Below the pieces are notes generated by a model. That model did not search any database. It was not told where the DNA came from and worked only from the letters and a program-made list of their open reading frames with translations. DNA of 64,000 nucleotides. Origin: Cladorhizidae sp. MBARI D1340-BT2. Its lineage: Eukaryota > Porifera > Demospongiae > Poecilosclerida > Cladorhizidae. Positions 23,325-33,692 of the stretch are shown in pieces (the stretch's first letter is position 1; each line of letters begins with the position of its first letter). The position numbers and the translations under genes are program-made. The stretch is from the NCBI GenBank assembly GCA_028752905.1, contig JAQNBH010000011.1:3410322-3474321 (forward strand), read 5' to 3'.

Positions 23325-23915
23325 TCGAGGGCTGACCCTAGACATTGGCCATGAAGGCCTCGAACTGGCCCTTGCAGGCTTGACTAATTAGCTAGTTAGA
23401 TTAGCAAGAGTGGATTTACTCATAGAGGTTTCATTAGCACCTTTCACACCTTTATTTTATATTAGCTTATGGAAGCCTACCTGCTATGTGTATATTTGAC
23501 TTTCGACTGTGTATTGTGTGTGATTATAATCTCCTGTTTCCTGTACGTTCAGGCTGTCAGGGTATTTAAGCCAGACAGCCAGACACAAGTAGAGTTCTGT
23601 CAAATTATAGCACTGTGTGTCTCACGTCTTTATCATAACCTAAACTTCTCTGGTTTAAGATAACAGGCACTTACTGTTTGAATAAGAGCTCTGGTGGCAG
23701 CAATATAAGCATTAGTTACCATTCGGGAGTAGAGCCAGAGCGATACCCTCTACAGACAACACCAGTGGTGCCAGTAGCAAAACTCGAGGATGATATAACA
23801 AGTGTGAATTTTTCCCTAGACTCAGTGCAGTGGCTACTTGAGACACACCATCAACAAAGAAGGCAGAGAGCCAATGGAAAAGGAAGTACCAGCAATAACT
23901 CCTAACTACACTGAG
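23323..23915 (+). mobile_element. LTR-B segment nested in unit 4 RT
   Basis: TGTCGAGGG start, TGGTGGCAGC near 23691, and the frame 23678-23905; identical architecture to the other three copies. Confidence 0.65.
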
Positions 23916-24770
23916 GAAATTTAATTAATTGCTATGGTAAATTCATAGCTTCCTAAAGCAGACCTTTGAATCCACTGTGGTCGAAGTAAGTTTCTTGGAG
24001 ATGGAACAAGGAACAGGAGAATTGATGCCAGCTTGTGTGTTAGTTTGTTATGATCCTGCACTACCACTTAAGTTGGATTGTGATGCCTTGTCCATTGGAA
24101 TAAGAGCAGTATTTTATCATATTCTACCAGAGAAACAATTTGCATATGCTTCATGGCCTTACAAAAGTAGAGTGACCCAGATCGAGTACTGTGTGTGAAG
24201 TTTGGAAGCTACTTGTATCTGGTGGTGAGTTTGTTCTAGTTATAGACCACAAGCCTCAGGCCATACAGAGCCATTGATTCCCATGATAAACAGAATCCAG
24301 ACTGTATTTGATGAATTACCACTATCCATTAATTAAGTTCAGATCTAACCAAGCATTCAAAAGCAGATCTCTGTCTAGACTACCAAAAACAAGCAAGATC
24401 TAGTGTGTGATAGGAGTGTCACTCAGTTACAAATACAGGTTACTGCAAAACTAGCTTCCACAAGAACCAGTATCAAAACAGGGGCGGCTCCATAGGGGGG
24501 GGCAAACAGAACATTCCCCCCCCCCCCCCAATAATATTGTGGCCTGTCAATGCATGCTATATACTGTATTAGCTGCCTGTAAACACAAGAAGAGAGCCAC
24601 TTTGAAGTGCCAGCAGAAACTACAGAAATAACAGATACACCTGATGGTGTTGAGAGATCATATGAAGCACCACAGAGAGCAAATAGCACACGACCAGCAT
24701 TGACCAAGTTGAACCTTCAAACAATTACACACCAGGGAAGAGTTTGAATAAGGTGGAGGAGATAAATTAA
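23916..24770 (+). pseudogene. Array unit 4 RNase H relic and unit end
   Basis: RNase H start in frame 23977-24198. Most of integrase is missing; about 24478-24590 is a different segment beginning CAGGGGCGGCTCCAT with C and G runs, which resembles a hAT-type terminal repeat. The unit resumes near 24590 with the last part of the integrase tail and the purine-rich tract. Confidence 0.6.
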
Positions 24771-24918
24771 TGACATCCCACTATGAATAAATGATTAATA
24801 GTTGAGCAATCATGGGTACTTGTAGTGGACATTGCAGAGTGTTAATTAGTTATTATTGGTTTTGTAACACCTAGTGCATCCTGTGTTGTGATAATATATC
24901 TCGCTCTGTTACATGTCA
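24771..24918 (+). repeat. LTR-like segment 4, right end of the array
   Basis: TGACATCCC...CATGTCA, 148 bp. Similarity to the other units stops at this point, which supports the inferred LTR right edge. Confidence 0.6.
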
Positions 24919-25547
24919 TGTCTGCTTATGATGTACTGTGTTAGCTCATTGAAGAACCCATTGTGCATTCCTTACCGATAAACAGATTATTGTTGACATG
25001 CATTGGAACATTGTTGTCACATGGTAAGTTTTCTATGAATGGACCTATTACGTAAGTTCTGTGATTAAAATGAGATTAACATATAGAAACAGCATCCTTG
25101 AAGATGAATTTCAAGGATATTTCCACTTTCTATAATGTTTTTGCACTGCTGGTTCACTGCCTACTGCCTGAGAAAAAATTCACCTTTGCAAAAGTAGTCA
25201 AGGCATACTTAGCCAAGTCTTTTTGGAGCAGTTGAAACCACCATTTAGGCAGCTATGGCCTTAAATGGCTTAAATTTGAGCTACTTTTGGGGGGTTGGTG
25301 GTGGTGTTGTGTGTGTTGTGTGGGAGGGAAGGGGGGGGGGGGGGGGGGGGGGGAGGTTTCGACTGCTAGGCAAATTTAAAATATGTGTCAAACCAACATG
25401 GTATCATCATAAACTATATGCCTACTACCACACTCACTGTCACACTTTAAAAGGGACTATGCTTATTTACACATATATTTGTGGAAGCAAATTTAACATC
25501 AAAAACAAATGTTGTCAACAATTCACTACTTGTTCTAATAATTATAG
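24919..25547. other. Spacer with long G run
   Basis: No gene recognised. A GT-rich stretch leads into an uninterrupted G run of about 23 bases near 25331-25353, likely to be length-variable and able to form quadruplex structures. Confidence 0.6.
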
Positions 25548-25553
25548 TTTATT
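25548..25553 (-). terminator. Polyadenylation signal of the 345-aa gene
   Basis: AATAAA on the minus strand about 40 bp after the stop codon. The surrounding 3' UTR (AAAGATGTA...TATAAT) is shared with the paralogue's 3' UTR. Confidence 0.6.
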
Positions 25554-25589
25554 TTATACATCTTTGGGTGGTATATCCATGCAGTCATG

Positions 25590-26627
25590 TCACCATTGCT
25601 CTATATCAGAAAAGTCTTCTACTTCTGCAGGATGGTGGTGGCAAAGTCCGTCCATTTCCCTGCCTTGGTTCACATACTTGTTTGAAGAATCAATTTGAAA
25701 TGAATATCCTCTGATGTACTTTGGTTTACTTTTGCTGCTCCTCTTTTTTCCTCGCATGGCCTTCAATAAAGTCTTCAAAACCATCCAGATAGCATCAGGC
25801 CATGTCACAAGTCCGATAGTAAACATTTGATGACCCCTTACCCATCCAGGGTTCCTTTCGGCAAAGAATTTGATGTGTGGGTCTTTGAGAGAATCTTCAT
25901 CCAAAATTGCAACAAAGTCTTTCATTTTAACTTGCTCTCTCTCCAAGATAAATGTGTCTTCATTGTATTTCTCTTTGGGCAATTTCACTTTGAGGCCATA
26001 TTGATTGATAACATCTCGCAGCATATTTGGTGTTTCGAGATCATAACGAGGGTAGGAGTACTTCAAGGAATGAGCCATGACACAGTAGCTCTTATAGCTG
26101 AAGATCTTTCCCAGTACATAGAGAGGGGTCAGAGGATGCATGATCAATTCCTGGAGGAAGAGATATGCAACAAAGCTATACATGTATGGTCCACCCCTGT
26201 AGTTGAGCTGTAAGAAACCAAGACCAACTCTTATCACTGTGAAAGGACTTCCTATATCATCATGTTTTCTGTCAATACCTACAAGCATTACACCTCTCAA
26301 GGATCCATCCATTCTTTCCCTGAAGACAACTGCATAGGTGTAAGATAACGCCAGCTTGTGAAATTCTTGAACAGTTGCATTAGCATCCATCATGGTCATG
26401 AGGAACTTGTACAGCTCCGTTATTGAACACTCATCCATCAAATCTATTTGACATACATACACATACAAACGCATCTTGGCGTTCATATTTCTCCTGCTTG
26501 GCATCCCAGCCGTGGCGATGTTCAAGAGCGTGTAGTACTCTCTGAAATAGAAGCTTATTGTGCGTACAACTCGCCATAACGGGTACAAGAGTAGCAGCAG
26601 CAACAGAATGTAGACGACGAGACCCAT
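25590..26627 (-). CDS. Membrane-anchored protein of unrecognised family, paralogue 1 (345 aa)
   Basis: Intact single-exon frame. Residues about 3-20 are a leucine-rich hydrophobic stretch, followed by basic RVVR, which suggests an N-terminal signal anchor. The central region has conserved blocks SYTYAV, NYRGGPYMYSF, HPLTPLYVL and SYKSYC..HSLKYSYPRYD; an acyltransferase-like fold is a weak guess from block spacing, not a recognised family. The C-terminus is basic then acidic, ending CHHHPAEVEDFSDIEQW. Paralogue 2 at 45123-46157 is about 80% identical by eye, with almost identical last 37 residues, suggesting selection. No introns are visible. A gypsy integrase relic lies upstream on the same strand. 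Intact coding and conserved ends argue for a functional host gene. Confidence 0.8.
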   Translation of the reverse strand: MGLVVYILLLLLLLYPLWRVVRTISFYFREYYTLLNIATAGMPSRRNMNAKMRLYVYVCQIDLMDECSITELYKFLMTMMDANATVQEFHKLALSYTYAVVFRERMDGSLRGVMLVGIDRKHDDIGSPFTVIRVGLGFLQLNYRGGPYMYSFVAYLFLQELIMHPLTPLYVLGKIFSYKSYCVMAHSLKYSYPRYDLETPNMLRDVINQYGLKVKLPKEKYNEDTFILEREQVKMKDFVAILDEDSLKDPHIKFFAERNPGWVRGHQMFTIGLVTWPDAIWMVLKTLLKAMRGKKRSSKSKPKYIRGYSFQIDSSNKYVNQGREMDGLCHHHPAEVEDFSDIEQW

Positions 26628-26700
26628 AGTTCAGAAAGACTAGTGCGTGACACTGTGGAAGCTCGAATACGTCAGGGCTGTCCAAACCGGAAGTCATTGC
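26628..26700 (-). promoter_or_regulatory. Putative promoter-proximal block of paralogue 1
   Basis: Just before the ATG the block CACGCACTAGTC..CTGAACT is shared with paralogues 2 and 3. Further upstream are TGACGTA (minus strand of 26668-26674) next to TCGAGCTT, also present before paralogue 3, and an ETS-like CCGGAAGT at 26687-26694 on the plus strand. Motif roles are inferred from conservation only. Confidence 0.4.
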
Positions 26701-26759
26701 GAGCAGCAATTTATGGGCGTGGCATTCAAATGGTCCTCAGCACAAAAGGAAAGTGACAC

Positions 26760-27720
26760 TCCCCTTCCTCCTTTCAAGGTTGTAAACTCTCTCTTGACAA
26801 TCTCAGTGTGGTCAAGTTTCCCACCAGCTTTCTTCTTCCTCTCAAAATATTTTCTTTTCTCCAGCCTCTGGGATACTTTCTGTATAAATTACATCTCTTG
26901 AGCTTTTTCAATGCTGTCTCTAGCTTCTACAGATTCTCTGTTTGCCTATTTGTGTAATTGTTTGCACAACCAGAGTGACATCACCTCTGACTATATCTGG
27001 AAATATTGCTCTCTATCAATCTCAATGTCTTGGCAGAATTGCTTTGCGGCCAGACATTAACTCAAAAAGGGATTAACAGAGATGAGTCATGAATTCCTGT
27101 TTGTAGGCATACATAGAAGAATTAATGAAGTTATCATGCCCCTCTTAAATGTTCTGGACTAGTTTTATCAGGAGCATGTTCTCCAGAGTCTATTTGCCTG
27201 TGTGAAAGGTAAAAATGTCAATAGATTTGTTGTTTATGGAGATAAACTAGTGTTGGACGGGAATATTAAGAATAACAACACATCTTATGTTACATAAATA
27301 CACTTGAGGATGATATGTCGTATAAAATATTCTTTTGCCTGAAATTCAGCATCAAGCTTCTTGAATCCTTTACCATTGTCTGATGTTGGAATTCCTAGCC
27401 TCATAACTATCTGAATGCACATCAAGGACAATAGTTATTTATTAGACCTCTTCACAAACAAATACTGTAATAGTAGGTTGCATTTGTAAAAGGCACTTGG
27501 AACCCCAGGTGCAGACATATTAATGGCACAGCTTTCACGAACTTAGTAAAATAGTCAAAATTTAAGTTGAATTTACTGGTCCAATGGCCAACCTGATTTT
27601 ATGGAATTGGATGCAGCTTTCGTTTGTTGGTTATTAATTTTCTATCAAGTCTTTGGCAAGCTCCACAGGAGGACATCTGAAAACTAACATAACCTTGTGT
27701 AGCTAATAGTTGCATTGCAA
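26760..27720 (-). pseudogene. Decayed Ty3/Gypsy integrase
   Basis: Minus-strand translation in shifting frames shows, in order, CGACQRL (zinc domain) near 27650, FDYFTKFVKAVPL near 27550, SDNGKGF near 27370, a SLFELMSGRKAILP block near 27045-27070 and RKKAGGKLDH near 26820. This is the order of a gypsy integrase from zinc finger to C-terminal tail. Many stops are present. A related fragment lies on the plus strand at 40020-40240. Confidence 0.65.
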
Positions 27721-28117
27721 TTTAGTTTAAAAATGGAAAAGAAAAAAGCCTCTTCATTTTAGATGTTGCACAAAAATTATGCAATGCCTATAATTATACT
27801 GATGATCAACTGATACATAGTTGAGGGGCTGAAAATCATTTACAATGCAGCCAGATGGTAAAAATAATTTTTGGCACAAATTACTTGACATACATTTAAA
27901 TGTCTTCATGTTGGCCAGCAAACGGACTATTGCCCATGGTAAAACTTGATGAGTTGGAGAAAATTATTATGAATTTTAATGCAGAACAACAAATAATATA
28001 TATACTGTATTTCACCACCATGGTTTGCAGCCAGCCTAAATCTGTCAACATGCCCCACTGAATTGCAATTAGTGTGGAATCTATATTAACCTATCATTCC
28101 ATTCCACAATATTCATA
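27721..28117. other. AT-rich spacer, nothing recognised
   Basis: No frame, repeat or motif identified between the integrase relic and the target duplication of E2. Confidence 0.5.
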
Positions 28118-28122
28118 CATGT

Positions 28123-28465
28123 TGTTAGGCTCAGCCTAACAAAACACCCACTCACACATCGACCACTCCCCTGAAGGGCTAGAACTGAACTATGAACTAT
28201 TAGATGAACTTATTAAGATGTGTATGGATTGCTAATTGATTGGAATGTGGGTGGTCTATATTTATTACCATTTATGGTCAGCTCAGAACTAGCAGGCCCA
28301 GTCCATTTAAGGGCAGGCCTGCTGGTGAAGAACAGAGCCTCTCAGTTTTTAAGTGTGTAAAGGTGCAGAAATAAATAAGAATTGTTCTCTTCAAGGTAGT
28401 TTGTATCTTCCTAGACCTAGACCTAGACCAGTCAGACTTGTTAGGTTGTGTCAAGCAGCCTAACA
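28123..28465 (+). repeat. 5' LTR of E2
   Basis: TGTTAGG...CCTAACA, 343 bp. Opens with a perfect hairpin, arms TGTTAGGCT and AGCCTAACA. Contains a CCTAGA hexamer repeat near 28420 and an AATAAA near 28370 that may be the polyadenylation signal. Confidence 0.92.
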
Positions 28466-28467
28466 GA

Positions 28468-28485
28468 TGGTGGCAGCAACCAATG
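28468..28485 (+). promoter_or_regulatory. Primer-binding site of E2
   Basis: TGGTGGCAGC starts two bases after the LTR. The same ten bases follow LTR-B and the LTR at 59630-60245, so several families seem to use the same tRNA primer, one ending GCTGCCACCA. The tRNA identity is not determined here. Confidence 0.7.
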
Positions 28486-28764
28486 AACTCAGCCATTGAT
28501 CAGACAAGACAGACCCTAGCAGACCTAAGAAGGAAGACTAAACCAGACAGTGCTTCCCACAGACCAGACCCTAACAGATTCTGAAGGCTACTCCAAGTAG
28601 CACTGACCCCGACACATCAGACCGGTATCCCTTCCGAACAGCAAGCTGTATCGACGTAGACGCCCGAGACCCTCTCAGACCCCCCCACTCACCAGACCGT
28701 TGCCTTACAAGCCCTTCTCAGGTGGGTCAATACCCTTCTGTCCATACATAACACTACTACCAAA

Positions 28765-29881
28765 TATGGACACAGAACGTAACCAGTACGCCAACTGGCA
28801 CTCAAATGAGCATGATGCAGAGGAGACATCCCTTACCGACCAACCCGAATTCTCAGCCCCAGGCAGCCGCACCCTATCTGACTCTCCCACCTTCGCTGGA
28901 TCCTACAATAGCAGCGCTCATGCAGCAGATGCAGACCATGCAGATGCAGAGTACCCAGCAATTGGCGATGCAGCAACAAACACTGCAAGCTGCAATCAAC
29001 CGACCAGTAGTGGTTAACTCCATCAAGGCACCCCATCTCCCACCTATCCATCCGTCATCTCAACTTGATATGGATCTCCACAGGTTCGAACAACAAATGC
29101 AATCCAACTCCATTCCTCAAGAACGATGGTCAGCTGAACTACGACCCATTCTACATGGTGATCTCATCAGTATCAGCTTAGACCTACCCGAGGACAAGAG
29201 ATCAGACTACTCCGCCCTGAAGCAGAAGCTCCTGAATAGGATGGGTTATAATCGCTCAACTCGCTTCAGCCAATGGCTCGATCCCCCTCACGGCCCTACC
29301 GATACCATCGCACAGGTAACTCACCGTGCCTCCAGCCTCCTCAAAACCTGCCTACAAGACTGCACGTCGCTACAACAAGGTATAGACATACTCACTATAG
29401 AATTGATGTTGAAAACATGAACCCTGCAGTAGCTGCTACAGTCAGATCATCAGATACGGTTGATTTAGAAACATTTATCAATACTGTGGATACACATGTA
29501 ACCCATGCCCAGAAAGGGCAGAGTTACCTCTGGCAGAATTACAGATCTAGGTCATCCCATACCCACGGGTTCACCCCTACCCGATTCCATGACCACCCCG
29601 CCCACCAACCCTCAGCCACCCCCACTATGCCTCCCACATCTCAAAAGACCACTCCCTCAGAATACCAGATCAAACCCAACCCTACCTCCAAAACCCCAGC
29701 CTTGAACTCAGACCGTTCCCCCCACAGACTGGCCAAGTATTTTGATGTAGAGAAAGGTCCATTCTACTTTGCATGCAAGAAATGGAATCATATTGCGGCC
29801 AATTGCCCGGAGAAAAGAATATTGACAATCATCCAGCAGATTCCACCAGATCCTCCAGATGATGTGGAGGAGGACAGTTGA
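28765..29881 (+). pseudogene. E2 gag
   Basis: A likely start lies at 28765 (MDTERNQYANW). The frame shifts near 28900 into a Gln/Met-rich stretch and capsid-like sequence (DLHRFEQQMQ, DLPEDKRSDYSALKQKLLNRMGY, the SCAN/capsid-type region) up to 29420, and shifts again to the nucleocapsid. The zinc knuckle near 29770-29815 reads YFACKKWNHIAANC: the first Cys of the CCHC set is replaced by Tyr, so zinc binding is probably lost. Confidence 0.8.
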
Positions 29882-30323
29882 TAATTCAGAGGATGAGGAT
29901 GAGGACCTCACCCCATCTCTGTTTGCCATGGGCAATGTACACAATACCCCAGTACGTTTCTTTCTAGATCCCGGAGCAGACCACTCCATTGTCTCTCCTC
30001 GCCTACTCCGCCAGCTGAGAGAATTTGGCCATCCGATACCAGAACCATCCAGCACTGTGACAGCCAGAGGGTTCAACGGTCCAATCCAAGAATTCCCTGT
30101 AGTGAAGATACCCTGCACACTCCTGGGTAAGACAATCGAAGTTAAGATGGCCATTTACCCTGAACTACCCCATGACGTACTCCTGGGACGGAACTGCCGC
30201 TCTCTCCGTAAACTCACACACCTGGCCACAGCCGACGAGACAGCATTGATTCTACCAATTCAGACCAGACGACAGACACTGTTGGAACGGGAGCAAACCT
30301 TACAAGAGCAAATTTATGGATAA
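29859..30323 (+). pseudogene. E2 protease
   Basis: Retroviral-type aspartic protease domain with the active-site loop FFLDPGADHSIV near 29955-29990 and the later DVLLGRN block near 30175-30195. The usual D-S/T-G is D-P-G here, so the second active-site residue is lost and the enzyme is probably inactive. The frame is otherwise open for 154 codons. Confidence 0.8.
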
Positions 30324-30747
30324 CTCTGATATGCAGCCAGAGTATATTTGTGATATCCTTAGTGACAGTTATGATTTTCCTCAGACCAACTGTTCTCTCT
30401 CAGACTCCCCCTTACTCGCAACACTAGATGAACCAGACACAGACGAGCCGAATCCAGCTGATGCAGATGCCCTAGCAGAGGAACAGAAGGCTGACCCTGC
30501 TCTCCAGAAACTCAGACAAGTGGCAGACATGGAAGGTTCCACCTACACTCTAGTACAGGATGTCCTTCATCGCAAGTCTCTAGACCAGACCGGAGATCCG
30601 TTCCTACAACTGGTACTACCTCCCTCTAGAAGGACCGCAGCTCTTACCCTAGCCCACTCAACTCCGATGGCAGGACATGTCGGTCCAAGCATACAAGGTA
30701 CAAGTTACTTAAGTACTTTCACTGGCCAGGAATTGCACAAGACGTGA
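30316..30747 (+). pseudogene. E2 linker and integrase zinc domain start
   Basis: Acidic linker (EEQKADPALQKLRQ) followed by the first half of the integrase zinc domain, AHSTPMAGHVG, with the two histidines near 30652-30680. A frameshift after this point separates it from the CxxC half, which starts the next entry. Confidence 0.75.
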
Positions 30748-31454
30748 CATCATTTTGTCAGTCGTGCTCCAGGTGTCAGCTCACATCCAAGAAGCATCAC
30801 CCCAAAGCTCCCCTCACCATTACCTCACCCTCCATCTCCACTCCCTTCCAGAAAGTGGCGACAGATGTGGTTGGGGCCTTACCCCTCACGCACAAGAAGA
30901 ATCGATTTATATTAACATATATCGACCTTGGATCAAGGTACCCTGAGGCAGTGCCCCTCAGAGTGACCACTGCTAAGACCATTGCTACAGAACTCATGAC
31001 AATCATGTCTAGACTGTCTGTGCCACGGGAGATTCTCTCTGACTGTGGTGCAAACTTTTTGTCCACGGTAATGAAGGCAGCATTCGAATTTCTTGGAATA
31101 CACCACTCCAAGACTGCCCCCTATCGTCCTCAATCCAACGGCTCGCTAGAGAGGTTCCATCATACCCTCCTCCAGATGGTGCGTAAGTCAAAAGCATCTA
31201 ACAGGGACTGGGATGAATACCTCCCCTTCTGTTTGTTTGCCTGTCGGGAGGCCCCATGTGCATCAACAGGGTTCTCACCCTTCGAGTTGTTATTTGGTAA
31301 AGAGATGCATGGACCGCTGGATATTCTACGCCAGAGTTGGGTACCAAGCAAGACCACATCCCAGTTTGTGTCAGACTGGCTCCTACAGTTACGGGATGAC
31401 CTATCAGAGATGCGAGCAATCGCTTCAGACTGACAGCAGGCTACACAGCAGAGA
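30744..31454 (+). pseudogene. E2 integrase core
   Basis: CQSCSRCQ completes the zinc domain near 30758. The DDE core is visible: ATDVVGALP near 30860, LSDCGANF near 31038, and SNGSLERFH near 31135-31155. The host-range-type block FSPFELLFGKEMHGPLD follows near 31275. A TGA at 31431-31433 interrupts the frame, which continues unchanged at 31455, so this is a nonsense mutation, not a shift. Confidence 0.85.
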
Positions 31455-32495
31455 GTGAAAGACTGGTATGACCAGTCAGCAAAGGAGCGCAAGTTCAGTC
31501 CTTCTGATCAGGTGCTAGTATTCTCCCCTGCAATCACTGGGAAAAAGGGTGAAAAGCTACAGGATCGTTGGACGGGTCCATACACTGTGAACAAGAAGAT
31601 CGGATCTGTGACCTACCTCATAGAGACACCAGACTGCAAGAAGAAGCTCCGTACAGTTCACATCACGGCGTTGAAATTATGGGTACCCCCCATCGCGGAC
31701 ATAGCCTTCCTGCAAGCAGTACCCCAAGACTCATTTGACCCTATCCTACTTCCCTCCTACCACTCAGATGCCCCTCCTGGACCACCCCCTCTCAACCCCA
31801 CACTCACAGAACAGCAACAGGAGGAAATGACTAAGATATGGTATGACTTCCCCACAGTGGTGACCACAGCACTCGAGTCAACCACTCACTCCATCAACAC
31901 CGGAGATGCTATCCCGATTCGCAGACAGCCATACAGAATCCCCAAACATTGGGAAGTTCCATTCAAAAAGGAATTGCAGAAGTTGCTAGACAATGATCTC
32001 ATAGAACCCTCAAATGCCCTCTGGGCAGCAGCAATGTTTGCCATTGCCAAGAAGGGCACTGCAGATGTACGACTAGTCAATGACTATAGACCTCTCAACT
32101 CTGTAACTATCCCCGATCCTTATTACCAACCCAGGATCGAGGAAACGCTACAGAAAATGGCTCTGGCGTCTTACTTTACCCCATTCGACCTTGCCAGAGG
32201 TTTTTATCAGGTACCACTCTCACTCTCAGACCGTGACAAGACCACAGTCGTCACACCATTTGGAAAATTCCGGTTGAATGCACCCGCAACTTTCCAACGA
32301 CTCATGGATGACCTACTCCGTGATCTCTCGGATTACTGTACCGTCTACATCGACGATGTGGCAATCTTTAGTGTCACCTGGACTGATCACCTCACACATG
32401 TTACAACCGTCCTGTCCCATAGGACTCACAATCCAGACCTCCAAGTCGCAGCTCGGAGTACGCTCCTGCATATTCCTCGGGCATGTCATCGGTGA
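31455..32495 (+). pseudogene. E2 integrase tail and reverse transcriptase
   Basis: Starts with the GPY-type tail (DQVLVF, DRWTGPYTV), then RT: KGTADVRLVNDYRPLN near 32055-32100, FDLARGFYQVPL near 32185, and the catalytic YIDD near 32346-32357. The MPFGL block before the YIDD is shortened to RLNAPATFQ, a deletion of about seven residues. After about 32410 the frame shifts. Confidence 0.85.
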
Positions 32496-32784
32496 GGGCC
32501 AGATACTGCCCCAGGAAGCCAAGGTACAGGCCGGCCGTGACTTCATTCAACCAGTGCGTAAAACAGATGTCCACACCTTTCTCGGTATGTGTGGATACTA
32601 CAGACATTTCATTCCCCATTTCAGTGGAATTGCATCTCCACTATCTGATTTGACCCGCACACAGAATCCCGACCCCGTCCTCTGGACACCAGATTGTACT
32701 ACAGCATTCATCAATCTCAAACAACTGCTCTGTTCAGACCCTATCTTGGCCCCTCCTCGTTACGACCGTCCCTTCACTCTCCAG
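32440..32784 (+). pseudogene. E2 RT connection region
   Basis: Continues RT in another frame: LGVRSCIFLGHVIGEGQI, then FLGMCGYYRHFIPHFSGIASPLSDLT, ending PFTLQ at 32784, directly before the small insertion. Confidence 0.8.
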
Positions 32785-32934
32785 CTCGCAGATTGGGTAA
32801 TAGATGGACATTCAGAAGAACATTTCATGACTATCCGGTACACTCCATCTTTGTACAATCACTTCCTACGTATGTAGAATCACACAGCTTAGATTTTAAT
32901 AGGATAAGGATATGATGGAGCAGCTCCATTTTCG
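32785..32934. other. ~150-bp insertion inside E2 RNase H
   Basis: RNase H is interrupted between PFTLQ and TDASG. The inserted 150 bp carry no recognised sequence; short similar strings (CAGCTC / GAGCAGCTCC) occur near its ends but no clear inverted repeat or target duplication was established. Confidence 0.6.
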
Positions 32935-33360
32935 ACTGATGCCTCTGGACGTGGTCTTGGAGCAGTACTGACCCAATTTGATGACAAGGACATTGAACAC
33001 CCAGTGGCTTACTTTAGCCGGAAACTACTGAAGAGGGAACTTAAGTACTCAGCGACGGAGCAAGAAGGACTAGCAGTAGTGGCCGCATGCAGGCACTTTC
33101 TCCCGTATCTCCTGGGAAAGCAGTTCACAATAGTAACTGATCATCGCGCTCTCGCCTTCCTCCAGGACAAAGACCCGAGCAGCAGTCGTCTTGCCCATTG
33201 GATGGACCACCTCCGGCAATTTGAATTCAGGATCGTCTACCGTCCAGGTACGTCAAACCAAAATGCAGACGCCCTCTCAAGGCAAGCTTGGCCAGACTTC
33301 CCAGAACCCAATGAACTTCACCTCAAAGAGAAAGAGGGGGTAATGTTAGGCTCAGCCTAA
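32935..33360 (+). pseudogene. E2 RNase H
   Basis: TDASGRGLGAVLTQFD, then the Glu in TEQEGLAVVAA, VTDHRAL and a YRPGTSNQNADALSR tail. It reads open to a stop at 33358-33360 that lies inside the 3' LTR, so translation would run through the polypurine tract into the LTR. Confidence 0.85.
33325..33340 (+). promoter_or_regulatory. Polypurine tract of E2
   Basis: AAAGAGAAAGAGGGGG followed by TAA and the LTR start at 33344. It overlaps the RNase H reading frame. Confidence 0.8.
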
Positions 33361-33692
33361 CAAAACACCCACTCACACATCGGCCCCTCCCCTGAAGGGC
33401 TAGAACTGAACTATGAACTATTAGATGAACTTATTAAGATGTGTATGGATTGCTAATTGATTGGAATGTGGGTGGTCTATATTTATTACCATTTATGGTC
33501 AGCTCAGAACTAGCAGGCCCAGTCCATTTAAGGGCAGACCTGCTGGTGAAGAGCAGAGCCTCTCAGTTTTTAAGTGTGTAAAGGTGCAGAAATAAATAAG
33601 AATTGTTCTCTTCAAGGTATTTTGTATCTTCCTAGACCTAGACCTAGACCTAGACCAGTCAGACTTGTTAGGTTGTGTCAAGCAGCCTAACA
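33344..33692 (+). repeat. 3' LTR of E2
   Basis: 349 bp; differs from the 5' LTR by a few substitutions and one additional hexamer in the CCTAGA run near 33635-33655. Followed by the CATGT target duplication. Confidence 0.92.

Larger units (their letters stand above)
4746..24918 (+). mobile_element. Tandem array of a composite Ty3/Gypsy LTR element (about four units)
   Basis: The same ordered landmarks recur: ~150-bp LTR-like segment, ~1.4-kb leader, gag, protease, RT cut by a second element, RNase H, integrase, integrase tail, polypurine-like GGTGGAGGAGATAAAT, then the LTR-like segment again. Units run about 4746-10594, 10595-15280, 15400-20464 and 20465-24770, closed by 24771-24918. Junction 2/3 lacks an LTR and the last unit lacks most of integrase. 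Integrase lies after RNase H here, the ordinary Gypsy order, unlike E1-E3. All units are full of stops and frameshifts. I infer a tandem of LTR-sharing copies from unequal exchange or concatenated integration. Confidence 0.8.

Noticed and set aside
24478..24590. Complete hAT MITE in array unit 4
   Set aside because: Only the left-type terminus CAGGGGCGGCTCCAT is visible; no matching right end was found, so it is only mentioned within the unit.
25827..26213. Plus-strand 128-codon frame
   Set aside because: Antisense of the intact 345-aa gene.
29082..29092. GGTTCGA-type string resembling a tRNA B box
   Set aside because: Inside gag coding sequence with no A box or cloverleaf; the similar string near 56512 lies in the LINE.
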